Shown piece by piece: positions 54,093-64,000 of a stretch of DNA of 64,000 bases (position 1 is the first letter of the stretch; the number at the start of each line of letters is the position of its first letter). The notes under the pieces are model-generated. The model was not told where the DNA came from, did not search any database, and saw only the letters and a program-made list of their open reading frames with translations. The translations under genes and the position numbers were made by a program. Origin of the DNA: Xiphophorus maculatus (lineage: Eukaryota > Chordata > Actinopteri > Cyprinodontiformes > Poeciliidae); assembly GCF_002775205.1 (NCBI RefSeq), contig NC_036454.1, forward strand, positions 4,097,882 through 4,161,881, given 5' to 3'.

Positions 54093-57000
54093 GGTATTGG
54101 ACTGCTCAATAGGTGAGTGTTTTTGTTTCAAGTACTTCTGTGCATTGATCAAAACTAATAGATTTTTTTTTTCTTTCCACCACAGAAGCTGTACCTTGAC
54201 TAAGTTGGCCAAACTTGACAACTCAGAAAATAAAAGCCAATACATTGACATGTGGTAACTGAATTTCTTGGGTCTTTCTAATTCTTTGTTACAGTGTTGG
54301 ACACTAATTTGAATTAAGAAAGTGTATTCCTGGAAAAGTAAAGTGATGCTTTATTCAAATATTAACTTTATAGCATCTGTCAAGTAAAACTGAGTGGTGG
54401 GGGAAGTCAACCATCCAAAACCAAAGTTCTGTATGTCTGATATTTGAATCTCCTTTTCTTTTTTTTAAAGCAGGTTGAAGTAAGATGCATTTTTGCAGTT
54501 TAATTTTCTGAAGAAAAAAAATCTTGTTCAAGGACTTCTCTGAAAAGACTTGAGCACTAACTAGCAAATTAAAAGACAGTAAAATCCTGATGGGGTGTTT
54601 AGATATTCTGTTGAGGTAGCCTTTGAACAACCGACATTTCAACTATTGACATTTAAAGTGGGTGTCCAACACACCTTTTCCAGTGTTGGTGTATTGTAGG
54701 TCTTTAGATGTACCACTGTTCTGTTGCAACTGAATCAAACTGACTTCCAAGGGTTGTGTTGGACCTTGTGACATTGGTTATTAAGCTGTGAACCAAGGAA
54801 ATGCTTACCATGGGAGCTACCAGCAAACTTGAATAATTGACCATCCTTGGTTGTGGGAAGACTAGAACTCTACAAATGTTTGATGCATTAAGACAAGTTG
54901 CCAGAAGTGGCAACTCTACAGCTCTGGAAAAGCTACTCATTTGTTTCAAATGGACTGAATATTTTATGGATTACAGGTAATGAAGACTTAAATCAATAGA
55001 AAGGAATATTGCACAAGATCAAAACTGGACTGCCTATCTTGTCCAGTCATTGATGTACTCTATATTTAAGGTCTTTAAAACTGGTGTTTCAGGGTGCTGT
55101 ATGGAAGGAAACGGCATAGAAGGTACACAAACAAGGATGATCACAGTCTTGACAGGATTATCAAAATATAAGAATTCATGGGAGTATCGCATGGAGTGGA
55201 CTGAGTCTGGAATCGGTGCATCAAGGCCCATTGGTCACGGGTGACTTTTACACCTGGGCTACAAACATCTGACCTGGGTTGGGCGAAACTGAACTGTATC
55301 GCTGAAAGTTTGTATTTCATTTGGACCTCAAGGTCCCGGGACCTGAAGGAAGAAAATAGGCTCAGCATCCATGTTAGAAGCCCAATGTGAAGAGTCATGG
55401 CATCTGTTAGTTATCTATTTAACTTTAGGTCCAAAGTCAATGCAACTACCAGAAAAACTTTTGCATTTCATTCTCCTTGGCATGAATAATAAAACCATGT
55501 TAAAATGTTTACATATCAGTTTTTAGTCAAGTTAAAAATAAATGACAGTACAAATAGTTATAAAACAATAATTGCACCGTCACTTTAATTTTTGATCATT
55601 TGTTTAAGCACTAATCATCTGTTGTGTTTTGGACTGTAATGTCACAAAAGTGAAACTGCTGGAGTGGTTTGTTTGGGTTTAATTGGGTATAGACAATGAT
55701 GGGTAGTTTCAGTGGTAAAAATTGAGTTCAGTTGTGAGTTAGCTGTTTAATGCACAGAGTGACAACTGCAAAAAGCAAACTTTTTTAAGGCTTCCATTTG
55801 ATAATTCTGGTGAATGTCCTGATTGAATTAAAAATAATCATTATGGATCAACATTTCTAGATTTTTTTTTTTGCTCTTTTAACTGAATCACAAAACATCT
55901 TACTGTGCTGAATGGGGGGCCATACTGGCAACTTTAAGCTAATGCAATTAGTGGTATGGGGTTTAATATGGATCTAATATCCTAATACTCTCCACATGTA
56001 TTCATTTTTAGCTGCTTTTTTGTACTTGACCAATAAACTCCCCTTTTCCGCCACTAGATGGCAGAATGTTTCCTGCAGGAGTAGCCAAAAGCTAGTTTAT
56101 ATCTAAATCAACTTGTAATGGATTTATGCTTGCAGAATATAGGTTAAATATACTAATTTCTGGTTTAATTAATTATAAACAACTGATTTTGTACCAAATC
56201 AAAGATGATATAACACTTACTCAAAGGATCCACGAGTTTTACAATAAGTTTTGAATGGAAATATTTTGTTTCTACTACAATAAATATTTTAATATACATT
56301 CAACATCATTTACCTGCTCTGGTGTCTTTAACTCTGAGTTTATTGAGAACTATAACTTCTACGTTTTCTGATCTGGCCTCATCCGGTGAGATGAGGATAA
56401 CGGCAGTTGCATGTGCATACAGGATCTCCCCATAATCCCAGCACTACTGACGGGGTAGTTCATTATATAATGTTTGTTTCTGTTTTCTCAGATTGAAAAA
56501 AAAAACAAGATCTGTTTACATAACATGAGAGGAAGTTCTGTACATAGAGTCTGATCTTTTGGCATCTTTTGTACCTTTTTGTACAAATATACATATATAT
56601 TGTTCTATTTATGAAAGTAAAAAAAATCAAACCTAAAGTACAACAAAGCAATCTCAAACAACTATAAAAGAGTAAATAAATCACATAGTCACTATTAATT
56701 TTTTTTAATACATTTTAAAATGTTTTAAATACACCAGTCGTATAAGTTATGTGTTGAATTCATGTTTTTGAATATGTGAAAAATAAAAATATTTCTCATA
56801 AGATCAGAAAAGAACATCAGCTAGAAAAGGTTGAAGTAAGTTTTGTATTTTATGTAAATATTGCATATAATATGACTCAAATGAGAAGTTGCCCTTATTT
56901 GGCATTAGTTGCTCAAATATTTAATTTATTACAAAGAATAAATCATTATATTCGATTAACATCTAAGGATGTTATGAGATTAGATACTTTTCAGATATTT

Positions 57001-57180
57001 ACCTGGCATTTTGTACTGAATTTTTTCAACTGTAAAATGTCAAATGTTCAGAGTTTCTCAGCTGTTACTAAACGCAACATTTCTTACATAAAATTAGACT
57101 GTCAGTCTTTAAAAAAAACTTGTTTGAAATAAAATTTAAATTCTCGACAGACATAAAATGAAGCCTTTTTTCTTGAAACC
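54093..57180. other. DNA between the two Q/P-rich blocks, no recognised exon
   Basis: If the flanking blocks are one gene this is intronic. A few acceptor/donor-like pairs occur (for example near 54193 and 55090) but their frames contain stops and I recognise no domain. A CTCF-like CCACTAGATGGCAG is at 56051-56064. Confidence 0.4.
56051..56064 (+). promoter_or_regulatory. Candidate CTCF motif
   Basis: CCACTAGATGGCAG followed by a TGCAGGAG-type downstream word. One of the best matches in the window. Motif only. Confidence 0.45.
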
Positions 57181-57204
57181 CCTGCAGGTCGTTATGAACC
57201 TGCA

Positions 57205-58510
57205 TCCATCCACCTGAGGACCTCAACCATCAACAAAACTACCCACATGTTCCTTTTGTGAATCAGCGGTTACAACTTCCTCGTAACCAGCCAAGGGGTA
57301 ATCCTCAGCCAACCAGCAGTGAAATGAAGCCTCAATCCCAAGAACCTGTTTACCAGCAAAACCTTCACTCCAGATGTCTTAATTATTTGCAACAACTAAA
57401 TGTCAAGTCCAGTAATTACCAGCAAAGGTTTCAGCGCCATGCACCGAACAACTATCAAAGTCACCAGGCCCTTAGCCATAGCCAGAATCCACCTGGCCGT
57501 CCTGAGATCCTGCCAACCATGTAATCCAACAACCACCAAAGACCCCAGGCTCAGAAACCTGAATTCCAAGTGCCAAGCTACCAGAGGAAGCTTTTGCCCC
57601 AAATGCCTAGCAGATACCCAACGCCTGAAGCATCCAGGCATTACCATGAATCCCAGGTGCTGAGCTACCAAGAAATTCTTCTGCCCCAAGCATCCAATCA
57701 ATATCTGAGAACATTACATCAAGCTCCAAGCCACTTCCAGAAACTATAACAACCAAAGCCTGAACTCCAGATAACTAACCAGCAGAAGCCTCCACCAAAG
57801 GTACCAAGTCAGTTCCAGAGACCTCATCCTCATGTGGCCAGTAAGTACCCGGTACCGGCGTCTAGACGCCAACCAAGACCTCAGCCCCTGAGGGCTAGTC
57901 ACAATCGCTAATCAACCAAATGAGAACCGAGCCACAAGCACTTAGTCACCAAATAAGAGCTAGTCACTAACAGAAATCTGTCCCACAGAAGCCTGAACTG
58001 CAGGCTCAAGGCTATCAGCATAAACCTCACTTCCAAGCACTTTTGAGGCCTCAGCCACAGAAAACTGGGCTCCATGGTGCAGGTTACCAGCAAAGATCTC
58101 AGTTTCAGGCACTTGGCCACCAACTGAGGCCTCCGTTAGGGATGCCTGAGAACCAGGGTCAAGGTCATCATCACAAATCTCAGTTCCAGGCACCATTCCA
58201 CCAAGCAGTACCTCAGAGAGGCAGCCTTGAGCCAACAAACCAAAAGTAAATGCAATCCAAGGCACCCAGCCACTACCAGAAACCTCAACCACAGAAGGCT
58301 GAGCCTCAAGTGCCAAGATACCAGCAGAAATTTCAGTTCCATGTTTCTGGGCACCAAGGGAGAACATCCCCACAAAACCCTATGCCTCAGGAACCTAGCA
58401 ACTATCAGCAAAATCAACCACAGAGGCCTGAGTCAACATCAACCACAGAGACCTGAGTCAACATCAACCACAGAGGCCTGAGTCAACATCAACCACAGAG
58501 GCCTGAGTAA
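57205..58510 (+). pseudogene. Gln/Pro-rich repetitive coding remnant, main block
   Basis: A succession of plus-strand frames encodes repeated Y-Q-Q-K / F-Q-x-P / R-P-Q-P motifs (NQRLQLPRNQPRGNPQP; YQQRFQRHAPNNYQSH; KPEFQVPSYQRK; PELQAQGYQHKPHFQA; YQQRSQFQALGHQLRPP; YQKPQPQKAEPQVPRYQQKF). The same frame continues through TAA codons at 57522, 57747 and 57909. A frameshift precedes 57970, and another TAA lies at 58246. CAG/CCT codon periodicity is strong, so this was once coding, but several stops and a frameshift make it a probable pseudogene. A CTGCAG acceptor at 57183-57188 may mark the exon start. Alternatives: an exon-rich gene with misread intron boundaries, or an assembly error. Confidence 0.5.
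58421..58506 (+). repeat. 25-bp tandem repeat at the end of the Q/P-rich block
   Basis: About 3.4 copies of a 25-bp unit starting CAGAGGCCTGAGTCAAC. Because 25 is not a multiple of 3, each unit shifts the frame and introduces TGA. Confidence 0.9.
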
Positions 58511-58849
58511 ACTGGCAACTTTCTAAAAGTTACCAGTTTACACACTTGCAACTTTGGTCTAACTCTTTGGATGTTAACTTTGCTGCAAAACTTGATGTCA
58601 GAAACTAAGTTTTGTGCTAGTCAACTGTAGAGAATATTTACACCATTAGATGTATCCCTATAAACAAAATGGCTACATTTACAATTGAAGTGTTAAAACT
58701 GATAATATGCTCATACTGCTTTAAAATTGGCCAAATTTAGACTTTCTAATAAGGAAACGTCGGCCAATACAATGTTTCTAAAAGTTCCCTGAAACACCTG
58801 TTACGAATCGGAATCTCTAAATTCTGACTCATCACTCCGGTCCGTGAAC

Positions 58850-59061
58850 GCAGCAGCAGAGCCGCCTCGCTCTACCGGATTTCAGCCGGTAGTCTGTCGG
58901 TCTCAGCCGGTGACAGTCGACCCTGAAACCTCTCAGGGCTCCGCGGATTGTCCGCATCACATCATTGCGCTTCCTTTTTTATTTTATTGATTTGTGTGAT
59001 GGCGCGGAAAGTGAGTGAGATTTTGGCTGGAGTATAAATGACTGCGGAGCAACAGGCAACT
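58850..59061 (+). promoter_or_regulatory. unc13b: unc13b promoter with TATA box
   Basis: A CpG-richer stretch ends in a TATA box TATAAAT at 59033-59039, placing transcription start near 59062 and a 5' UTR of about 60 nt before the ATG at 59120. Direct repeats of CAGCCGGT lie upstream (58885-58912). Confidence 0.6.
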
Positions 59062-59119
59062 GGGTTGGGGAAACTCACTGCTCGGCTTTGGAGAAACTGT
59101 TGCACAAAATCCCGCTGCG

Positions 59120-59141
59120 ATGTCCCTGCTGTGCGTCAGAG
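59120..59141 (+). CDS. unc13b: unc13b (Munc13-2), first coding exon, partial gene
   Basis: ATG at 59120 encodes MSLLCVR plus one base, ending at the donor GAG|GTATGC. MSLLCVR followed by a phase-1 intron matches the start of vertebrate UNC13B (MSLLCVRVKRAKF...); UNC13A has MSLLCVG. UNC13 proteins prime synaptic and secretory vesicles at the plasma membrane by acting on syntaxin. This start leads into the C2A domain form (ubMunc13-2). The exon is very short, but the upstream TATA box, the good donor and linkage to rusc2 support it. Exon 2 is not seen before 64000, so intron 1 is at least 4.8 kb. Confidence 0.82.
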
Positions 59142-59540
59142 GTATGCGCTCTGGGTAGATTTGTTAAATATTATGCTTGCTATGGTTTGAGGGGGGGAAT
59201 TGGTGCAAAACTGTAAAAGGAATTATACATAATTCAAACTGTAAAGTCTATTTTTAGTTTAAAAATTGCTGCGTTTTAAGCAGGAGTGGATTCAACTACA
59301 TCAAATTGTTTTACAGAAACCTTGAAGTGTTTGAGTCTAAATATAAGAAAGTTACATTAAATCTTCATTCGTGTGGAACCTCTTAAAACTTGAGTTTAAC
59401 TAAAAAAAGTTTTAAACTGGAGAACAAATTTTAAAGTAACATTTAGTGGGGAAAAATGTAAACTAACACCAAATCATAGTTCAACTAACTCGTCAATCTG
59501 AAGTGATTTGAAGTTTGGTTAATTGTTATCTTAAACAGAT

Positions 59541-59545
<5 letters not shown>

Positions 59546-59623
<78 letters not shown>
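59546..59623. repeat. (AT)n(GT)n microsatellite
   Basis: About 64 bp of AT followed by GT units. Confidence 0.95.
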
Positions 59624-59624
<1 letters not shown>

Positions 59625-60293
59625 TTTCTTACAAAATACAATTATGTGGAACCTGTTGAATAGTCAGTGATTGATTTCTTTGCATTTTATTTTAAAATAA
59701 ACTACCATGTTGACTCGGGTTAGTTGAATATGAAAAAACTTCATGTCAATTGATGTATTTTAAATTGAAATGACAAGGAAAATAACTTTTCCTATGAATG
59801 AAGGCTGCATGCCACTTCTGCAGCCATTTACAGTGTATTGGAATGCAGCCTTCCATCTCGGTGTGCTGTAGACAAACTTTTGTCTGACTTTTTAAACATT
59901 TTTTTAAGAAAACAGATTATCACCGATAACAAAATAAGAATTTAAATGTGGTATTTAAGATGCATAAATAAAAATATTGCAAATATTGCTTTTTGAAAGT
60001 TCTGCCATGCGGATTAGTTTTAAGAAAAACATCAAATAAAATGTAGGTTTTCTTGCTGTTTCTACCAGAACTGATGTACAAATCAGATGACAAATGTGTT
60101 TTACTGCACCTTGAGTTGAAGTGCCCAGATAATGCAGGTTTTTGTGTGGAGCTTATCAGTGATGCAGGAGAAGTAAAAAAATTAATAAAATAAAATAAAT
60201 TAAGAACAAAAGCAGCCTGTGTATTTTCACTATTCAGGTTATAGCGGGAATGTGGCCAACACTGCAGCGTTGGTTCCTCCATAGATCACTAAA

Positions 60294-60868
60294 CTACGTT
60301 CACTTTTTTTGTCTTGTGTAGTTGAGCTTTTTATGACAGTCTGAACAACACAGATCCGATTTTTTTCGAATACGACCCAGTCTACTCAGATATAGGTTTA
60401 TCTAATCCGATACGTATCAAATGTGACCTGAACCTGAACAGCCAGGTCACATTCAGCCGACTTGAACGTCATCGATACTCGACAAAACGTCACTATTCTG
60501 CGTCCTGAGCGGAAAGAAAAACGACCATGGCGAACCATAATGAGGATTAAGTTGTTAATGCGCTGGCTCCAGTCGGACAACAACTTCAAAATCGTAAGAT
60601 ATGCTCCGCCATTAGCATCCATGTTTACTTTTGCAAACGGTAAGCACGTCTTTTCTATGGCAGTTGGCAAAACACTGAGCACGCTCGCTATGTGACGTTA
60701 TTGCGCCCTCTACTGCGCATGCGGGACACTTTCAGGTCGTTTGCAATTCACACTGGAGATCACATACAGGTCGTGTATATTGGAAATGTGAACGACCACG
60801 TCAAAAAACCCCAAAAAGATTTCACAAAAAATCGGACTTTATCATTAAAGCCTGCAGTGTGAACGTAG
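60294..60868. mobile_element. PIF/Harbinger-like MITE
   Basis: CTACGTTCAC at 60294 and its inverse GTGAACGTAG ending 60868 bound about 575 bp. The inner words GATCCGATTTTTTTCG/AAAAAATCGGAC and CAGGTCACATTC/GGAAATGTGAACGACC are also partly inverted. No transposase. Confidence 0.65.
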
Positions 60869-61384
60869 CTTTAATTGATCTCTTGTTGCTCACATATTGA
60901 TTTTCACACCATCAAATTTGTTTTGGTGTTTTGTTTCTCTCTCTCATCTTCTGGCCGTTTTTCCATCACTGAACTCGCTGATGAAGTGTGAGAGATGGAG
61001 GGAGTGAAGCACAGCTGGGTTCAGGTGGCTGACTTTATATGAAAAAAGAAGAAAAAAAAAGTAATTCTGTTTCTTGAGCAGAAATGGAGAGTGTAGTTCT
61101 GTTACTGATGAACCTGCAGAGATTCAGACTGTCACCTGAAATATTGCGGCAGGTTTTCAACTGTCACCTGTCTTCTTTATGCAGAAAACTAATAGTCTTG
61201 CTTTAAATTTGCTTATGAATGACCAGAAAAATTGAATATTTTTCAAGTTAATTAAAAGTTTTTGCAGAAGATGCAGTTGTAACAAAACCTTTTTTTACTC
61301 ACTGATTGATTAAATAACCAAAATAAAGTATTCAATATTTTGCTTGGTAAATGCCACAATAATTAGATTTTTTAGATGTTTTTC

Positions 61385-61725
61385 TTAACAATTTATCATC
61401 CTGACCTATCACTGGATGATAAATTGTCCCAGAAGTTATTGCAATAAACGATAATATTATTTTGAGACCATTTTCAATGAATATAAGGGTAATTTCAAAA
61501 GAACATATTCTCAGAGTTCAATAATCTTTAAATTCTAATGATCATTTAACACTGGAACTGGAAGACTCTTTCAATATCCAAAATAAATAAAGCAAATAAA
61601 ATGAATTATAAAGTCAATGTAAACAAAGTTGACCTTCAAAAAAATGACTAGTTGAGACCAAATCACCAGACTGAAGACTTTTGTCATCCAGTTTTTGGTC
61701 AAAAAAGAGAAAAGCTTAACTGACT
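61385..61725 (+). mobile_element. AGGCCTGT-family MITE in unc13b intron 1
   Basis: GGATGATAAATTGTCCCAGA, GCAATAAACGATAATATT, AACACTGGAACTGGAAGACT, CACCAGACTGAAGACTTTTG. Confidence 0.75.
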
Positions 61726-62689
61726 TATCGTCTTCATCTTGTGATCTTATATCAGGCAGTCGAGGCTCGTCCTGTAAAATTTAAGAAACATGAGGCTGGA
61801 GGCTTGCACCACTTTAATCCCCTTTTATATGAATAAATAACCATTGTGATGATTCTAGTTAAAATAAATCTGGCAGAGCCGCGATGCCGTAAGTCCCTCC
61901 TGGTGCTCTAACAGTTAGCGATACAGTTGCTGCTCATTAGCTCATTCTCATTAGCATTTGAGCCAGATGCTAATGAAAATATGACCGTGTTCGCTGAAGA
62001 AGGTCCTGCTGTGATATGTCAGCAGCAGCTGCAGGGAAACTTCACACTTTACTGTGTTGATGTAAAGACAGAATTTTTTCAACAGAAAAAATGAGGCGAT
62101 GGTACCATTTAAAGCAGGTGTCCAGATTGTTGCCATGTTTAAAATCCAAAATACTAAAGTAATTTTTAGCAACCTCTGCAAGATTCTGCGATTGTGAATA
62201 GCTTGTAAACAGTCTGATTTATCTGCCATAACTTCTACTACAGCTACGGACAAACTTATTTACTTTTCAGCTATTGCTAAAACATTCTTGCAAGAGGATC
62301 TTTATCATCCTAACCAAGCAGCTGGAGATTTTCTCTGATCGTTTTCTTAACTATGATCTCCAGATAATGTTCAGAGAGATAATTCATCAGGAGTTTCATA
62401 CATCCGGACAGGTAGAGTTGTTCTGCCTGACTAAAGCTGGTTTCACTTCCTTCAGGAAAAAGCAGAGGAGCAGGTGGGGCGACATTTTAAAAACACTTTC
62501 CTCATCCTGGCTTTGTTGAGGAAGAGGAAAACCTGCACACGCTTTTCTGACATCTCATCCACACTCTGCTGTTTCTGGAAGGCAATTATCAGCTGAGTAA
62601 ATGCAAACAGTAATGGGATTACATCATACTCGGTTGAATCAGCTATGAAGATTCGGATTAGAGGAAATTATTTTTGCAGTAAGCAGAGG

Positions 62690-63262
62690 TGGACAGAGTA
62701 ACCAAAAACTGCACTCAAGTAGGAGTAGAGCTACTTCAATATATTTTTACTCAAGGAAAAGTAAAAAGTATCCGCCCAAGAAGTTTCTCACGTAAGAGTA
62801 AACATTTATTTTGTACTCAAATACAGAGTAACTGATCAAATTATGAATTATTTAATATTTAAAAATCAAATCATGAGACAGACCAAAATATAAAGTTAAG
62901 TGGAAATTTTGGACGAAAATGACAATAATTCATATAAGTAGCAAAAAATAACAAAATCAGGCAAAATAAAATCTTTCCAAATCAGTCTCTTTCAATGAAA
63001 CACGTATAAAACTTTAATAAAAACTGCAGGTGTGTGTCTGTGTCTGGTGAATTTTTGGTTAAAACATGTTTTTCATTCAGTGGGTCGAGAATCCAGAAAT
63101 TTCACTCAAGAGTAGAAATTCTTCATAATAAAATTACTAAATTAAAAGTAAAAAGTACAGCGTAGTTAAAATGTTCCTAAAAGTGTTTTGTTTTTTGTTT
63201 TTTTCAAAAAGTTACTAAGGTAAATGTAATTGAGTAAATGTAACTAGTTACTGCCCAACTCT
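62690..63262. mobile_element. TACTCAAGTA-family dispersed repeat, third copy
   Basis: Starts AGAGGTGGACAGAGTAACC and ends ACTAGTTACTGCCCAACTCT; the inner order is as in 10075-10585. Confidence 0.75.
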
Positions 63263-64000
63263 CTGTAAAGCGAGTTGATTGTTGCCAGAGGTGGGTGCAG
63301 CTCTCAAACATTGTACTGAAGTAGTGCTACTAGATGCTTCCTTTGCAATAAATGATCAATCATATGCTAAATGAACTTCCATTTCATATAAAAAGAGCTC
63401 CAGTGGTTAAATAAAAAAATCTGCACAATAAGGCATTTTTAAAATCTGATTAGTCATCAGAATAATCGATTAATCGTTAGAATAACTGATTAATTGTCAG
63501 AATAATCAATAGTTGCAGCTGTAAAATGAGTCAGTAATGTGGGCCAGCAGTAGGTGAGAACAGACCGGGTCATTCAGCACGGTGGACTGGATCGGCAGAG
63601 AGAGCAGTAAAGCTTCAGCGGCCCGTCCTGGAATCAGGGGGATGGGAACCGAGGGGAAGTAATCCCCAGGCCATCTGCTGCTCTCGCTGTCCTCTCTCCG
63701 TGTCCTACGGGAATGTGAACTTAACATCCCTGCACTCTTTATTTCACTTCCTTTATGAAGCTGTTTCCTTTTTGCCTCACTTTATGAATGATCTTCTGCC
63801 CTGGATGCTCAGAGTAGAACTTCAGGACATTTTCTGTAATCGTTTAAGACTGGAGTGTCAAACTCATTTTCATTTCAAGATCATGGATGTCTGCAAAGGG
63901 GCAGTCCTGCTACAATGAACTAAACCCATTAACAAACTGCTAAAATATTAATAAATATCTGTGTATGCATTGAATAAATACTTTTTCAAATGAAATGATA

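Larger units (their letters stand above)
59142..64000 (+). other. unc13b: unc13b intron 1 (5' part), repeat-rich
   Basis: No second exon encoding VKRAKF... was found. It holds an (AT)n microsatellite, a Harbinger-like MITE, an AGGCCTGT MITE and a TACTCAAGTA repeat. The end (63850-63890) resembles a hAT-like terminus (GAGTGTCAAACTCATTTTCA). Confidence 0.6.

Noticed and set aside
53758..54258. 166-codon frame starting in the TTCTA repeat
   Set aside because: It begins in a microsatellite and runs out of frame with the Q/P-rich reading at 53856-54092; not supported.
62274..62519. Possible second unc13b exon
   Set aside because: An 81-codon open frame with no C2-domain motif (no VKRAKF or KFNTYVTLKV-like sequence); not unc13b.

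Overview
This is a vertebrate, almost certainly teleost fish, nuclear genome window. The evidence is split genes with GT-AG introns, AT-rich intergenic DNA full of fish-type transposons (R4/Dong-Rex6-like and L2-like LINEs, a tRNA-derived SINE, Tc1/mariner, hAT-like and Harbinger-like MITEs), long CA and TA microsatellites, and two conserved vertebrate genes, rusc2 and unc13b. I cannot name the species.

Layout. Positions 1-1266 hold the 3' end of an R4/Dong-type LINE. Positions 1364-6540 (copy A) and 11592-17156 (copy B) are a recent tandem duplication with nearly identical non-coding sequence. Each copy holds an L2 LINE fragment and a minus-strand C2H2 zinc-finger gene: a 942-bp ten-finger exon plus a short 5' coding exon. 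The fingers differ strongly between copies although the flanks hardly do. The spacer 6541-11591 is repeats and unassigned DNA. Positions 17157-19655 look like a nested hAT-like DNA transposon.

Positions 20744-37643 hold rusc2 (iporin) on the minus strand. Twelve coding exons splice in phase into a predicted 1579-residue protein with a disordered N-terminal half, a RUN domain and a C-terminal SH3 domain. Its introns are packed with MITEs; intron 4 is almost entirely a hAT-like element carrying a nested foldback MITE. Intron 2 has a small regulatory-looking island with a full CRE, a full C/EBP palindrome and a CTCF-like motif.

Positions 37644-59000 are mostly repeats and unassigned DNA. They include a promoter-like stretch at 50.8-51.6 kb and a decayed Gln/Pro-rich coding region at 53.8-58.5 kb that I do not recognise. 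Positions 58850-59141 hold the TATA promoter and first coding exon (MSLLCVR) of unc13b on the plus strand; the rest of the window is its first intron. rusc2 and unc13b are therefore head-to-head, about 21 kb apart. The two genes are also neighbours on human 9p13.3 (from memory), which supports both calls.

The most interesting signals are the duplicated zinc-finger genes with divergent DNA-contact residues inside a near-identical duplication, the transposon-built intron of rusc2, and the Q/P-rich dead gene.
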